Assembly: GCA_963801855.1 (NCBI GenBank)
Contig: CAWDGK010000002.1
Location: 124,001 to 188,000, forward strand
Source: JACDAN01 sp963801855
Lineage (GTDB): Bacteria > Actinomycetota > Thermoleophilia > Gaiellales > Gaiellaceae
Length of the DNA stretch: 64,000 bases
Reading direction: 5' to 3'
Under the pieces are notes generated by a model, which saw nothing but the letters and a program-made list of their open reading frames with translations, was not told where the DNA came from and did not search any database. The position numbers were made by a program, and so were the translations under genes. Below, one piece after another: positions 33,635 through 42,551 of this stretch. Position 1 is the first letter of the stretch, and every line of letters begins with the position of its first letter.

Positions 33635-34170
33635 CCGATCAGCTCCCGCACGGCCTGCGGGAGCAGGCGGTGCTCGACCGCCTGCACGCGGGCGCGAAGC
33701 GTCTCGGCCGTGTCTCCTGCGAGAACCGGGACGCGCTCCGCCGTGATCACCGCGCCCGTGTCGATGCCCTCGTCGACGAAGTGCACGGTGGCCGCCGTCT
33801 CCGAGACGCCGGCCTCGAGCACATCCTCGATCGGCCTCGCGCCGGGAAAGTCGGGCAGGGGAGCCGAGTGCGTGTTCACGATCCTGCCGGCGAAGCGGTC
33901 GATGAACGGCTTGCGCAAGAGGTGCATGTAGCCGGCGCAGACGACCAGGCTGACGCCGAGCTCCTCGAACCAGCGCCCCATCGCGTCGTCCCGCTCCTCG
34001 CGCGAAGGGAAGTCCTCCAGCGGGAATGCCCTGGCCGCAACGCCCGCGCTCTCGGCCCGCGCCAAGGCCTTCACGCCGGGGGTGTTCGACGCGACGCAGG
34101 CGATCGGGAGGCCGGCGTCGATCAGCGCCTGGAGATTCGTTCCCTCCCCGGAGACGAGGACCCCGATCAT
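33631..34170 (-). CDS. purN: phosphoribosylglycinamide formyltransferase
   Basis: A 179-residue GAR formyltransferase. VLVSGEGTNLQALIDA is the phosphate-binding start; the catalytic Asn and His are in IVNTHSAPLPDFPG and the Asp in VDEGIDTGAVI. The block normally reading NIHPSLLPAFPG is NTHSAPLPDFPG, a mild variation that keeps catalytic residues. It is slightly short for the family. It uses 10-formyl-THF for the third purine step and overlaps both purM and purH by four bases. Confidence 0.92.
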   Translation of the reverse strand: MIGVLVSGEGTNLQALIDAGLPIACVASNTPGVKALARAESAGVAARAFPLEDFPSREERDDAMGRWFEELGVSLVVCAGYMHLLRKPFIDRFAGRIVNTHSAPLPDFPGARPIEDVLEAGVSETAATVHFVDEGIDTGAVITAERVPVLAGDTAETLRARVQAVEHRLLPQAVRELIG

Positions 34171-35087
34171 GAGGCGACGATGCGCCCGATCACCTGGCGG
34201 TTCCCAGGAGGCTCGGCGACGACGGCGCAGTAGCCGATCCCGAGGTTGAAGACGCGGCGGAGCTCGTCCTCCTCGACGTGTCTCGCGAGCCAGTGGAAAA
34301 CCGGCGGGCGTTCCCAGGCGTCCCAGTCGATCTCGGGCCGCAGCCCGTCCGGGACGATGCGCGAGAGGTTCCCTTCGATCCCGCCTCCCGTCACATGCGC
34401 CAGTCCGGCCACCTCGCCGAGCGCGCGCACCTCGTCGAGATAGAGCCGGGTGGGGGCGAGCAGGTCGTCGCCGGCGTACTCCTCCAGCTCGAGGATCCGG
34501 CGAACGAGCGTGAAGCCGTTCGCGTGCACGCCCGCGGAGGGCAACCCCACGATCGCGTCGCCCGCTTCGATCCGCGAGCCGTCGACGAGCCGGTCGCGGT
34601 CGACGATCCCCACGCAGGTGCCCGCGAAGTCGAGCTCACGGTCGCGATAGATCCCCGGCAGCTCCGCGGTCTCGCCGCCGAGGAGCGCGACGCCGGCTGC
34701 CCGGCAGACCTCCGCCGCTCCTTCCACGAGCTCGGCGACCTCCTCCACGTCGATCCGGTTGGCGGCGACGTAGTCGAGCAGGAAGAGGGGCTGGGCACCC
34801 GTCGTCAGGACGTCGTTGATGCAGTGGGCCGCGAGATCGGCGCCGCACGCGCGCAGCGCACCCCGCTCGCGGGCGAGCACGAGCTTCGTGCCGACTCCGT
34901 CGGTGGAGGCGGCGAGGAAGCGCCGATCGTCCAGCGGGTAGAGGCCCGCGAAGGCGCCGAAGCCCTCCGATCCGGTCGATTCGACGGCCGCGCGCAGCCT
35001 GTCGACGACCGAGTCGGCAGTCGCAAGCGAGACTCCCGCGGCCGCGTACGTCCGTTCCCTCCACCCTCGGGCGAGTCTAATAGGCAC
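34167..35087 (-). CDS. purM: phosphoribosylformylglycinamidine cyclo-ligase
   Basis: About 306 residues with TYAAAGVSLATADSVVDRL, FLAASTDGVGTKLVLARERG, CINDVLTTGAQPLFLLDYVA, GGETAELPGIY and HVTGGGIEGNLSRIVPDG, all classical PurM blocks. It closes the imidazole ring to AIR using ATP. The only in-frame start is GTG at 35087, two bases from the ATG of divergent ctaG, with no room for a ribosome binding site. A leaderless message or a base error near the N-terminus would explain this. It is coupled to purN by a four-base overlap. Confidence 0.92.
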   Translation of the reverse strand: MPIRLARGWRERTYAAAGVSLATADSVVDRLRAAVESTGSEGFGAFAGLYPLDDRRFLAASTDGVGTKLVLARERGALRACGADLAAHCINDVLTTGAQPLFLLDYVAANRIDVEEVAELVEGAAEVCRAAGVALLGGETAELPGIYRDRELDFAGTCVGIVDRDRLVDGSRIEAGDAIVGLPSAGVHANGFTLVRRILELEEYAGDDLLAPTRLYLDEVRALGEVAGLAHVTGGGIEGNLSRIVPDGLRPEIDWDAWERPPVFHWLARHVEEDELRRVFNLGIGYCAVVAEPPGNRQVIGRIVAS

Positions 35088-35089
35088 CT

Positions 35090-35908
35090 ATGACGAGCCT
35101 GACTGCTGTGCTGCCGATCGCCGTGACCGCGGTCATGTACTGGCGCCGTTCGCGCACGCTGTCGCAGCGCGGGACGCCGGTGCCCGGCTGGCGCCAGGCG
35201 AGCTTCGCCTTCGCGCTCGTCCTTGCGACGGCCGCGCAGCTTCTCCCCTTCGAGGACGAGCTCTTCTTCGTCCACATGCTCCAGCACGTCCTCCTGGGTG
35301 ACCTCGCGGCCCTGGCTTTCGTCCTCGGTCTGAACGGGCAGCTGCTTCGCCCGATACTCGCCGTCGGCCCCCTCGCCCGTCTCCGTGTTCTCGCTCACCC
35401 GCTCGTCGCGCTCCCGCTCTGGGCCGCGAGCCTCTACCTCTGGCACCTACCGCGGCTCTACGAGGCTGCGGTCGAGAACAGTGCTGTCCATGCGCTCGAG
35501 CATCTCTTCTTCTTCGGGACCGGAGTCCTCATGTGGGCCGCGGTCGTCGAGGTGCTCCCCGGCCCGGAATGGTTCGGCACAGCGGCGAAGCTCGGCTACG
35601 TCGTCGTCGTTCGTCTGCTCGGGACGGTGCTCGGCAACGTCTTCATCTGGTCGGGGGACGTCATCTACGGCGTGTACGACCACGGCGAGCGGCACGGCGT
35701 CGGGCCGCTGCAGGACCAGGGCCTGGCCGGGACGATCATGATGGTCGAGGGGTCGGTCGTGACGATCGGCGCGCTCGCCTGGCTCTTCCTGAAGCTTGCG
35801 CGGGAGGGAGAGCTCCGCCAGCGGCTCCTCGAGGAAGGGCTGGATCCGCGTGCCGTCCGCCGCGCCGTGCGCTATGGGCGCGGGGAGGAGCTGGAGGGGC
35901 TCCGCTGA
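35090..35908 (+). CDS. caa3-type cytochrome c oxidase assembly factor CtaG
   Basis: A 272-residue membrane protein with six to seven helices. Family signs are FFVHMLQHVLLGDLAALAFV, WAASLYLWHLPRLYEAAVEN, ALEHLFFFGTGVLMWAAVVE and VYDHGERHGVGPLQDQGLAG, with conserved His residues thought to handle copper during oxidase assembly. No oxidase subunit lies nearby. Its start nearly touches purM on the other strand, and with the following 91-residue gene it separates purF from purM. Confidence 0.86.
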   Translation: MTSLTAVLPIAVTAVMYWRRSRTLSQRGTPVPGWRQASFAFALVLATAAQLLPFEDELFFVHMLQHVLLGDLAALAFVLGLNGQLLRPILAVGPLARLRVLAHPLVALPLWAASLYLWHLPRLYEAAVENSAVHALEHLFFFGTGVLMWAAVVEVLPGPEWFGTAAKLGYVVVVRLLGTVLGNVFIWSGDVIYGVYDHGERHGVGPLQDQGLAGTIMMVEGSVVTIGALAWLFLKLAREGELRQRLLEEGLDPRAVRRAVRYGRGEELEGLR

Positions 35909-35941
35909 ACAGGGGAGCGCCCCTCGAGAAGGAGAGACGAC

Positions 35942-36217
35942 ATGTCAACGACACCAGATCAGCCGACGCAGCAGCATGCGCCGCCGTCACATTCAGGCCC
36001 GCCGCAGGCCGGAGTGACGATCGACGTCGCGCGGTTGCCGATTCCAGGGAACGCCGAGTTCGCGGTCTACCTGATCGCCCTGATCGTCGCGTGGCTCGTC
36101 GCGTGGTTCACGGACAACCTGGACGCAACCTCGTGGTTCGGGTTCTTCCAGTGGGTGACGATCGCCTACATCCTGTCGCGCGGAGTCGCCAAGGCGAGCC
36201 GCGTGCTCGAGCAGTAG
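35942..36217 (+). CDS. 91-residue membrane protein of unknown function
   Basis: A Pro/Gln/His-rich N-terminus of about 35 residues is followed by two membrane helices (about 41-56, VYLIALIVAWLVAWF, and 65-80, WFGFFQWVTIAYILS). GAAGGAGAG precedes the ATG by nine bases, good support for translation. I do not recognise the family. It stands 33 bases behind ctaG, so a role in respiratory membranes is possible but unproven. Confidence 0.7.
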   Translation: MSTTPDQPTQQHAPPSHSGPPQAGVTIDVARLPIPGNAEFAVYLIALIVAWLVAWFTDNLDATSWFGFFQWVTIAYILSRGVAKASRVLEQ

Positions 36218-36220
36218 CCC

Positions 36221-37597
36221 CTAGACGGGGGTCGCTTCGAACCGAAGCTTCGCGAGTATCCGGCCCGTCGGAACGGGGGTCGGATACTTGCGCGTGAAAC
36301 AGGCGCGGCAGAACTCGTTTCCGGGCCGCCTCGTCGCTGCCTGCACGCCGTCGAGCGAGAGGTGCGCGAGCGAGGTGGCTCCGATCTCGGCCCGGGTCCT
36401 CTCCACGGTCTGCCCCGCGGCGACGAGCTGGTCGTCGTCGCCGAAGTCGATGCCGTAGAAGCACGGTGAGACGATGGGCGGGGAGGAGACGCGAACGTGG
36501 ACCTCGGTCGCGCCGCCGTCGAACAGCATCGCGACGAGCTGGCGCATCGTCGTCCCGCGGACGATCGAGTCGTCCACCACGACCACGCGCTTCCCGGCCA
36601 CCTCCGCCAGGGGGTTGAACTTCAGCTTGATTCCCTGCTCGCGCAGCCCCTGATCCGGCTGGATGAACGTTCGACCGACGTAGCGGTTCTTGATCAGGCC
36701 CTCGTTGAACGGGATCCCGGAAGCGCGCGCAAAGCCGATCGCGGCCGGCGTCCCGGAATCCGGGACTGCCATGACGAAATCGGCGCTCGCCGGGGCCTCT
36801 GCCGCGAGGGCCTCGCCCATACGGACCCGGGCGCCGTGGATCTCCTCGCCCAAGAGGCGCGAGTCGGGCCGCGCCAGGTAGATGAACTCGAAGAGGCACA
36901 TGCGGTTCGCGGGCTCCGCGACCTGATGGGCCTCGACCTCGCGATCGACGACCACGAGCTCCCCGGGCCGAAGCTCCCGCACGGGCTCGGCGCCCACCAG
37001 GTCGAGCGCGCAGCTCTCGGACGCGAGCACCCAGTCGTCGTCGATGGATCCGAGGACGAGCGGCCGGAAGCCGTACGGGTCGCGGAAGCCGACGAGCTTC
37101 CCCTCCGTCAGCGCGACGACGGTCGTCGCGCCCTCGACGCGCGCCAGCGTGTTGGCAACGGCTTCGTGGAGCGGCGCCGGGTCGTTCGCGATCAGCGCCG
37201 CGATCACCTCGGAGTCGGAGCTCGATCCGAGCCGGACGCCGTCCGCCTCGAGCTCCTCGCGGAGCTCCTCGGTGTTCGTGAGGTTGCCGTTGTGGCCGAG
37301 CGCGATCGTCCTTGCCCGGCCGTGGTGCACGAGGGGCTGGGCATTGGCCCACTGCGTCGATCCGGTGGTCGAGTACCGCGTGTGACCGATCGCGAGCTGG
37401 CCGGTGAGACCGTGCAACGTTTGCTCGGAGAAGACCTGCGGGACGAGCCCCATGTCGCGGACGACGGTCAGGCGGCCGTGGTCCGACACGGCGATTCCGG
37501 CCGATTCCTGCCCCCGGTGCTGGAGTGCGAAGAGGCCGAAGTACGAGACGCGGGCCACGTCGCGCTCCGGCGCCCGGATGCCGAAGAGGCCGCACAT
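36221..37597 (-). CDS. purF: amidophosphoribosyltransferase
   Basis: A 458-residue protein starting MCGLFGIRAPE: Cys2 becomes the N-terminal nucleophile of the glutaminase domain. Later blocks are LQHRGQESAGIAVSD, IGHTRYSTTGST, LGHNGNLTN and the PRPP site VVVVDDSIVRGTTM. Four cysteines typical of the iron-sulfur (Bacillus) type are present in NRMCLFEF, SPCFYGID and EFCRACFTRKYP. It commits PRPP to purine synthesis. The ATG overlaps the purL stop (TGATG). Confidence 0.95.
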   Translation of the reverse strand: MCGLFGIRAPERDVARVSYFGLFALQHRGQESAGIAVSDHGRLTVVRDMGLVPQVFSEQTLHGLTGQLAIGHTRYSTTGSTQWANAQPLVHHGRARTIALGHNGNLTNTEELREELEADGVRLGSSSDSEVIAALIANDPAPLHEAVANTLARVEGATTVVALTEGKLVGFRDPYGFRPLVLGSIDDDWVLASESCALDLVGAEPVRELRPGELVVVDREVEAHQVAEPANRMCLFEFIYLARPDSRLLGEEIHGARVRMGEALAAEAPASADFVMAVPDSGTPAAIGFARASGIPFNEGLIKNRYVGRTFIQPDQGLREQGIKLKFNPLAEVAGKRVVVVDDSIVRGTTMRQLVAMLFDGGATEVHVRVSSPPIVSPCFYGIDFGDDDQLVAAGQTVERTRAEIGATSLAHLSLDGVQAATRRPGNEFCRACFTRKYPTPVPTGRILAKLRFEATPV

Positions 37598-39507
37598 CAG
37601 ACGGTCCCGACCTGCTCGGCGAAGTCCGGCACGTGGTCGCCGGCCAGGACGAAGCGGACGGTGTCCGGATCGGAGATGTCGAGCTCGGCCGTCGACCCCG
37701 CTCCATTCGGCCATCTCCCGGACGGCCACGGCGAGCCCACCATCGGAGACATCGTGGACGAGCGACAGTCCTGAGGCCGCTTGCCAGACGAGTCCGATCA
37801 ACCGGGCCTCCGAGGCGAGCCAGTCCAGATCGGACCCGCGAACCACACTGACCGTGTCTCCTCGACGCCACCCGCGCGGGACGAGCCGGACGTCCTCGAC
37901 GAGGCCGACGCAGCCGACGACCGGCGTCGGTGGGATCGAGCGTCCGTCCGTGTCGTTGTAGAGCGAGACGTTGCCGCTGACGACCGGGATCCCGAGCGCC
38001 TCGGCGGCCTGTGCGATCCCCTCGATCGCCTGCTCGAGCTCCCAGGCGATCTCCGGCTTCTCGGGGTTGCCGAAGTTGAGGCAGTCCGTGAGGCCGATCG
38101 GCTCGCCGCCGACGCAGGCGACGTTTCGGGCCGCGTCCAGGACGGCGAGAGCGCCCGCTCTGAACGGGTCGCGCTCCCCGACGGGCGGTCCGTCGAGCGA
38201 CACTGCGAGCCCACGGTTCCCGTCGAGCCGCAGCACGGCGGCGTCGAGGCCCGGTCGCGAACGGTGCGCGAGCCGACGAGCTGGTCGTAGCGCTCGTAGA
38301 TCCACTCTCGGCTGGTGAGATTCGACTCCTGCACCGGCGCGGGGCTCGTCACCGCCGGCCGGCTTTCGATGCGATAGCGGGGGCACTCGTCCGTGAGCAA
38401 GGCGGCGGGGATCGCGCCGACGAGCTCGCCCTCGTGGAACGCCCGCAACTCGCCCGTGTCGGTCACCTCGCCGATCACCTCGTGAGCCAGCTCCCAGCGC
38501 CGGCAGAGGGCCAGGACGTCCTCGAGCCGGTCGGGCCGCACCACGGCGACCATCCGCTCCTGGCTCTCCGAGACCATGATCTCCCAGGCCTCCATCTCGT
38601 CCTCGCGGAGCGGCACCCGGTCGAGGTCGACGTCGACGCCGGCACCGTCGCGCGCCATCTCGGCCAGCGACGAGGCGAGACCGGCGGCGCCGCAGTCCTG
38701 GAGCGACTCGACGAGCCCGCGCTCGGTCAGCTCGAGACTTGCCTCGATCAGCTTCTTGCCCGTGAACGGATCGCCGATCTGAACGGTCGGCCGCTTGTCG
38801 GCGTCTTCCTGGCCAAGCTCCTGACTGGCGAGAACGCTCGCGCCGCCGATCCCGTCCCGGCCCGTCGTGGCTCCGTAGAGGACGAGCAGGCCGCCGGTCA
38901 GCGTCGCCTTCGCGCGCGTCAGACGCTCGACCGGCAGCAGGCCGACACACATGGCGTTCACGAGGCAGTTGCCGGCGTACGCTTCGTCGAAGACAGCCTC
39001 GCCCCCGACCGTCGGTACCCCGACGCAGTTCCCGTAGTGGCCGATCCCGGACACGGCGCGCTCGAACATGAACCCCGGCTCGCCGAACCGCAGCCCGTCC
39101 AGGAGCGCGATCGGCCGGGCTCCCATCGCGATCACGTCGCGCAGGATCCCTCCGACTCCGGTGGCCGCGCCCTGGAACGGCTCGACGGCCGACGGATGGT
39201 TGTGGCTCTCGACCTTGAAGGCGACCGCCTCTCCGCCGCCGAGGTCGAGGACGCCGGCGTTCTCGCCCGGGCCCTGGAGGACGCGCTCTCCGTGCGAGGG
39301 CAGCCGCTTCAGGAGCAGCGCCGAATGCTTGTAGCCGCAATGCTCGGACCAGAGGAGCGAGAACACCGCGAGCTCGAAGTCGTTCGGATCGCGCTCGAGC
39401 AACTCGCAGATACGGTCGAGCTCCTCGTCCGTCAGGCCGAGAGCTCGGTGGAGGGGCTGTTCGGCGACCCGCGTCAGATGCCGCACTCTAGATGCCCCGG
39501 TGGACAT
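37597..39507 (-). CDS. purL: phosphoribosylformylglycinamidine synthase, large subunit; two frameshifts
   Basis: N-terminal 410 residues are intact: LLWSEHCGYKHSALLLKRL, ESHNHPSAVEPFQGAATGVGG, FGEPGFMFERAVSGIGHYGN and LQDCGAAGLASSLAEMARDG. Near 38250 the frame changes (GGG where GGGG would keep the frame), restoring LDAAVLRLDGNRGLAVSLDG, CLNFGNPEKPEIAWELEQAI and LVHDVSDGGLAVAVREMAEW; near 37705 it changes again, giving ELDISDPDTVRFVLAGDHVP and a TGA that overlaps purF. As one locus it has the length of the short PurL that works with PurS and PurQ. Two single-base indels in a biosynthetic gene suggest sequence error. Confidence 0.9.
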
Positions 39508-39556
39508 CTTCGGCGCCGCGGAAGGCTCGCCGCGCTCGTGTCGTTAGCCTGAAGAA

Positions 39557-40468
39557 GTGATACGCGGATACGTCCCGAATCTCCTCGCCCTCGCGCTCAT
39601 CTGGGGCTCGTCGTTCATGTTCATCGAGTTCGCGCTGCGTGATCTCTCGCCGGCGGCGACGATGACCGGACGGCTTCTCTTCGCTTCCGTCGCTCTCGGG
39701 GGCCTGCTCGTCGCCCGGCGGGGCTGGGCTCAGGCATTCCGTTGCGTGCGGGACTTCGGCCGCGCGGGATTCGTGCTCGGTGTCATCGCCACGGCACTCC
39801 CGTTCTGGCTGATCGCGTGGGGGCAGACGCACATCGACTCGGGAATCGCCGCAATCGGGAACGGGGCGATGCCGATCTTCGTCGCGCTCCTGGCAATCCG
39901 CTTCGCCCAGCACGAGCGGGTGGCGGGCCTTCGAGCCTTGGGAATCGCACTCGGGCTCGTGGGGGTGGGGGTCCTTGTCGGAGTCAATCCCGAAGGCGGC
40001 TGGTGGGGCGCGGCGGGCACGCTCGCAGTCGTTCTGGCCGCCGTCTCCTACGCAGCCGGGTCGCTCTACAGCCAACACAAGCTGGACGACTCGTCCGGCC
40101 TGCTCGTCTCCACCGCCTCGGTTCTGTGGGGCACGATCGTGATCCTGCCGTTCGGCATCGCGCAGGCGCCGAGTGAGCTCCCCGGTTGGGAGGCGACTGC
40201 GTCGGTCGCGGTGCTCGGTCTGCTCGGAACCGGCCTGGGGCTGCTGATGTACCTACAGATGCTCGAGAAGCACGGGTCGTCGCGCGCCAGTCTCGTCGTC
40301 TACCTGCTGCCGCCCACGGCGCTCTTCTACGGCGCGGTGTTCCTGGACGAGCCGATCCGGCTGACGGCGATCATCGGTCTTGCGCTCATCCTCGGCGGCG
40401 TTGCGCTCGGCTCGGGTCTGATCCGGCCTTCGCGGAGGTCGCAGCCGGTCGCCGCGCCGGCTCCGTGA
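39557..40468 (+). CDS. DMT-superfamily (EamA) permease
   Basis: A 303-residue protein with ten hydrophobic segments in two EamA repeats: LLALALIWGSSFMFIEFALR and MTGRLLFASVALGGLLVARR open the first; LAVVLAAVSYAAGSLYSQHK and ASLVVYLLPPTALFYGAVFL belong to the second. Such permeases export amino acids, nucleotides or drugs; the substrate is unknown. The GTG start follows purL divergently with 49 bases between. The stop overlaps the GNAT gene start by four bases. Confidence 0.85.
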   Translation: MIRGYVPNLLALALIWGSSFMFIEFALRDLSPAATMTGRLLFASVALGGLLVARRGWAQAFRCVRDFGRAGFVLGVIATALPFWLIAWGQTHIDSGIAAIGNGAMPIFVALLAIRFAQHERVAGLRALGIALGLVGVGVLVGVNPEGGWWGAAGTLAVVLAAVSYAAGSLYSQHKLDDSSGLLVSTASVLWGTIVILPFGIAQAPSELPGWEATASVAVLGLLGTGLGLLMYLQMLEKHGSSRASLVVYLLPPTALFYGAVFLDEPIRLTAIIGLALILGGVALGSGLIRPSRRSQPVAAPAP

Positions 40469-41004
40469 GCCTGGTCGAAGGAGAAGGGCTCCGGCTTCGC
40501 CGCGCATCTGGCGACGACCTCGACTTCGTCGTCGGGCTCCTGAACGACGAGGACGTCGAGCCGTTCCTCGCCGCGTCCCGACCACGCGACCGAGACGGCG
40601 TCGCCGAGGACATTCGCTCGTCCACCGAGGAGCCCGGCGATTTCGGGCTGTTCGTGATCGAAGTCCCGGAGGGCGACGGCTGGGCGCGCGCCGGCATGCT
40701 GGAGTTTGCGCTCGTGAACCGCCGCAGCCGGATCGCGCACCTGAGCGGCCTCGCGATCCACCCGGATTTTCGCGGGCGGCGGCTGTCGGACGAGGCGGCA
40801 CGCGTGTTCCAGCGGCACCTGATCTTCGACCTCGACTTCCATCGGCTGCAACTCGAGGTCTACGGCTTCAACGAGCGCGCCATCCATCACGCCGAACGAT
40901 CGGGCTTCCTGCGGGAGGGAACCAAGCGCAAGGCCTACTGGCGTCACGGCGAGTGGGTTGACGGGGTTACTTTCGGCCTGGTCAGGGAAGACCTGGAGGG
41001 ATGA
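40465..41004 (+). CDS. GNAT-family N-acetyltransferase
   Basis: A 179-residue protein with the GNAT fold: LRLRRASGDDLDFVVGLLND, then RIAHLSGLAIHPDFRGRRLS carrying the acetyl-CoA pyrophosphate loop (Q/RxxGxG/A variant, here FRGRRLSDEA), and LQLEVYGFNERAIHHAERSG with the last-helix Asn. It resembles RimJ-like and spermidine-acetyltransferase-like enzymes (AERSGFLREGTKRKAYWRHG), but the acceptor is unknown. It is overlapped at both ends by neighbours, in a four-gene rightward run. Confidence 0.85.
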   Translation: MSLVEGEGLRLRRASGDDLDFVVGLLNDEDVEPFLAASRPRDRDGVAEDIRSSTEEPGDFGLFVIEVPEGDGWARAGMLEFALVNRRSRIAHLSGLAIHPDFRGRRLSDEAARVFQRHLIFDLDFHRLQLEVYGFNERAIHHAERSGFLREGTKRKAYWRHGEWVDGVTFGLVREDLEG

Positions 41005-41681
41005 GGCTCCTGATGGTGAGCTTTCTGGCCGCGCTCGTCGTGGCGCCTCTGGCCGCTCAGGCGGCGCAGTCGCCGGCCCGCTACTCGGTGACGCTCGACG
41101 GCCGCATCGTCGCGAGCTATTCGTACATCCACACGAGCGCGGAATCGGAGTGCCGGCTCAGTCGCTTCGGCTCGGCTACCCGGACGACTGAGATTCGCAG
41201 TGTGAGCCCGACCGTGGTGCAGGCAGTGCGAGACCGGGGTCGCGCCGCGTACCGTCCGGCGGTCCTCAGATCCCTTCGCCTCGCATCGACGATCGCCGGG
41301 AGCACCTGGACCGAGCGGCGGATCTGCCGCGGCGAGCCGATCGAGACGCGCACCGGCACCTGTCCGCCCAGACACGACCGCGCGCGATCGGTGCGCGCTC
41401 AGATCGCCTGGGGCGGCCCCAACCGAATCGTCTTTCGCCCGGACTCGAGCGGCCCGGCCAATGTGCCGCTCTGCGGTCTCGGCCAGGCAGCGCGCTCGAA
41501 CGGCCGGCTCAGCATCGCTCCGGGCCGGGTGGACGAAGAGGTGCTGCTCCGCGGTCGAGCGAAGCGCGTGCTCGCGCGCGCTTCCGTGTCGAGGGACGGG
41601 AACGTCGGCTCGGATCCGGAGACGTCCATCGGCGAGAAGATGGAAGTGCGCTGGACGCTGACGTTCCGGCGACTACGCTAG
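41001..41681 (+). CDS. secreted protein of unknown function
   Basis: A 226-residue protein with an N-terminal signal peptide (MRLLMVSFLAALVVAPLAAQ, likely cut after AQA). The mature part is rich in Arg, Ser and Thr and contains four Cys (in ESECRLS, RRICRGE, GTCPPRH and VPLCGLG) that could form two disulfides. I do not recognise a domain. It ends with beta-like MEVRWTLTFRRL. It overlaps the GNAT stop by four bases and the glyoxalase gene follows after four bases. Confidence 0.68.
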   Translation: MRLLMVSFLAALVVAPLAAQAAQSPARYSVTLDGRIVASYSYIHTSAESECRLSRFGSATRTTEIRSVSPTVVQAVRDRGRAAYRPAVLRSLRLASTIAGSTWTERRICRGEPIETRTGTCPPRHDRARSVRAQIAWGGPNRIVFRPDSSGPANVPLCGLGQAARSNGRLSIAPGRVDEEVLLRGRAKRVLARASVSRDGNVGSDPETSIGEKMEVRWTLTFRRLR

Positions 41682-41685
41682 CCCG

Positions 41686-42066
41686 GTGGAGCTGATCCAT
41701 ACCTGCTACCGGGTTACCGACCCGGAGCGTTCGGTCGCCTTCTACGAGGCGCTCGGTCTGGAGAAGCGCCGGGAGATGCCGATCCGCGACGAGGCGACGA
41801 ACTACTTCCTCGGCGTGCCCGGCAAGGAGGTTCCGGAGCTGGAGCTCACCCACAACTTCGGAGTGGACTCCTACGAGATCGGCACCGGCTACGGCCACAT
41901 CGCCCTCACGGTGGACGACCTCGACGCAACGCTCGAGCGCCTCTCTGCGGAAGGGATCGAGCCGGAGCGGCCGCCCTACCAGGTGCGAGAGGGCGGCTCC
42001 AGGATCTGCTTCGTCCGCGATCCGGATCAGTACCGGGTCGAGCTGATCGAGCGCAGCGGCAACTAG
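41686..42066 (+). CDS. lactoylglutathione lyase-like VOC protein
   Basis: A 126-residue glyoxalase I-type protein. It starts ELIHTCYRVTDPERSVAFYE with the metal His, then LELTHNFG, GTGYGHIALTVDDLDAT and ICFVRDPDQYRVELIER with the final metal Glu. This order matches bacterial GloA, which converts the methylglyoxal-thiol hemithioacetal; in actinobacteria the thiol is often mycothiol, not glutathione. GTG start. The end overlaps the convergent MarR-type gene by four bases. Confidence 0.83.
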   Translation: MELIHTCYRVTDPERSVAFYEALGLEKRREMPIRDEATNYFLGVPGKEVPELELTHNFGVDSYEIGTGYGHIALTVDDLDATLERLSAEGIEPERPPYQVREGGSRICFVRDPDQYRVELIERSGN

Positions 42067-42504
42067 CCGGGGCGGGCTGCGAGCTCTTCGTCGAGGGCAG
42101 CGGCGATGGCATCGAGCGACGCTGCGACCTCGTCGTGGGGCAGCGCGATCCGGCGTTCGGCCCGCCGCAGCGCCTCGGCAAATGCAGGAATCGTCTCCTG
42201 CCAGCGGCGCTGCCCGTACGCCGTGAGCTGCACGAGCGCCGAGCGCCCGTCGGTCGGGTTCGTCCGGCGCACCACGATGCCCCGGGCCTCCAGTGCCTTC
42301 AGTCTGTAGGTGAGCGTGCTCGGGCCGATGCCGAGGCGCTTCGCCAGCTCGGTCGGCGTCAGCGGGCCACTTCGGTCGAGCACGCTGTAGAGCGGCGCGT
42401 CCTCGGCCCGGATACCCGTGCCGGCGAGGGCCTGCGAGACGAGTCTGGCCCGCCCGCTGGTAGGTCACGTAGAGCTGGAAGATGAGGGGACGTGGCTCGG
42501 CCAT
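42063..42504 (-). CDS. MarR-family transcription regulator, one frameshift
   Basis: The winged-helix domain is clear: PLTPTELAKRLGIGPSTLTY, RLKALEARGIVVRRTNPTDG and RSALVQLTAYGQRRWQETIP. The N-terminus MAEPRPLIFQLYVTYQRA is in another frame; dropping one G from GGG near 42452 joins them through RLVSQALAGTGIRAEDAPLY, giving a normal MarR protein of about 146 residues. It should bind an operator as a dimer; the divergent secreted propeller gene (48 bases away) is a likely target along with itself. The indel looks like a sequence error. Confidence 0.8.
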
Positions 42505-42551
42505 TGGTTCAGATTTGAATTAGACGCTTCAGATTTGTAGTATCGCAAGCG

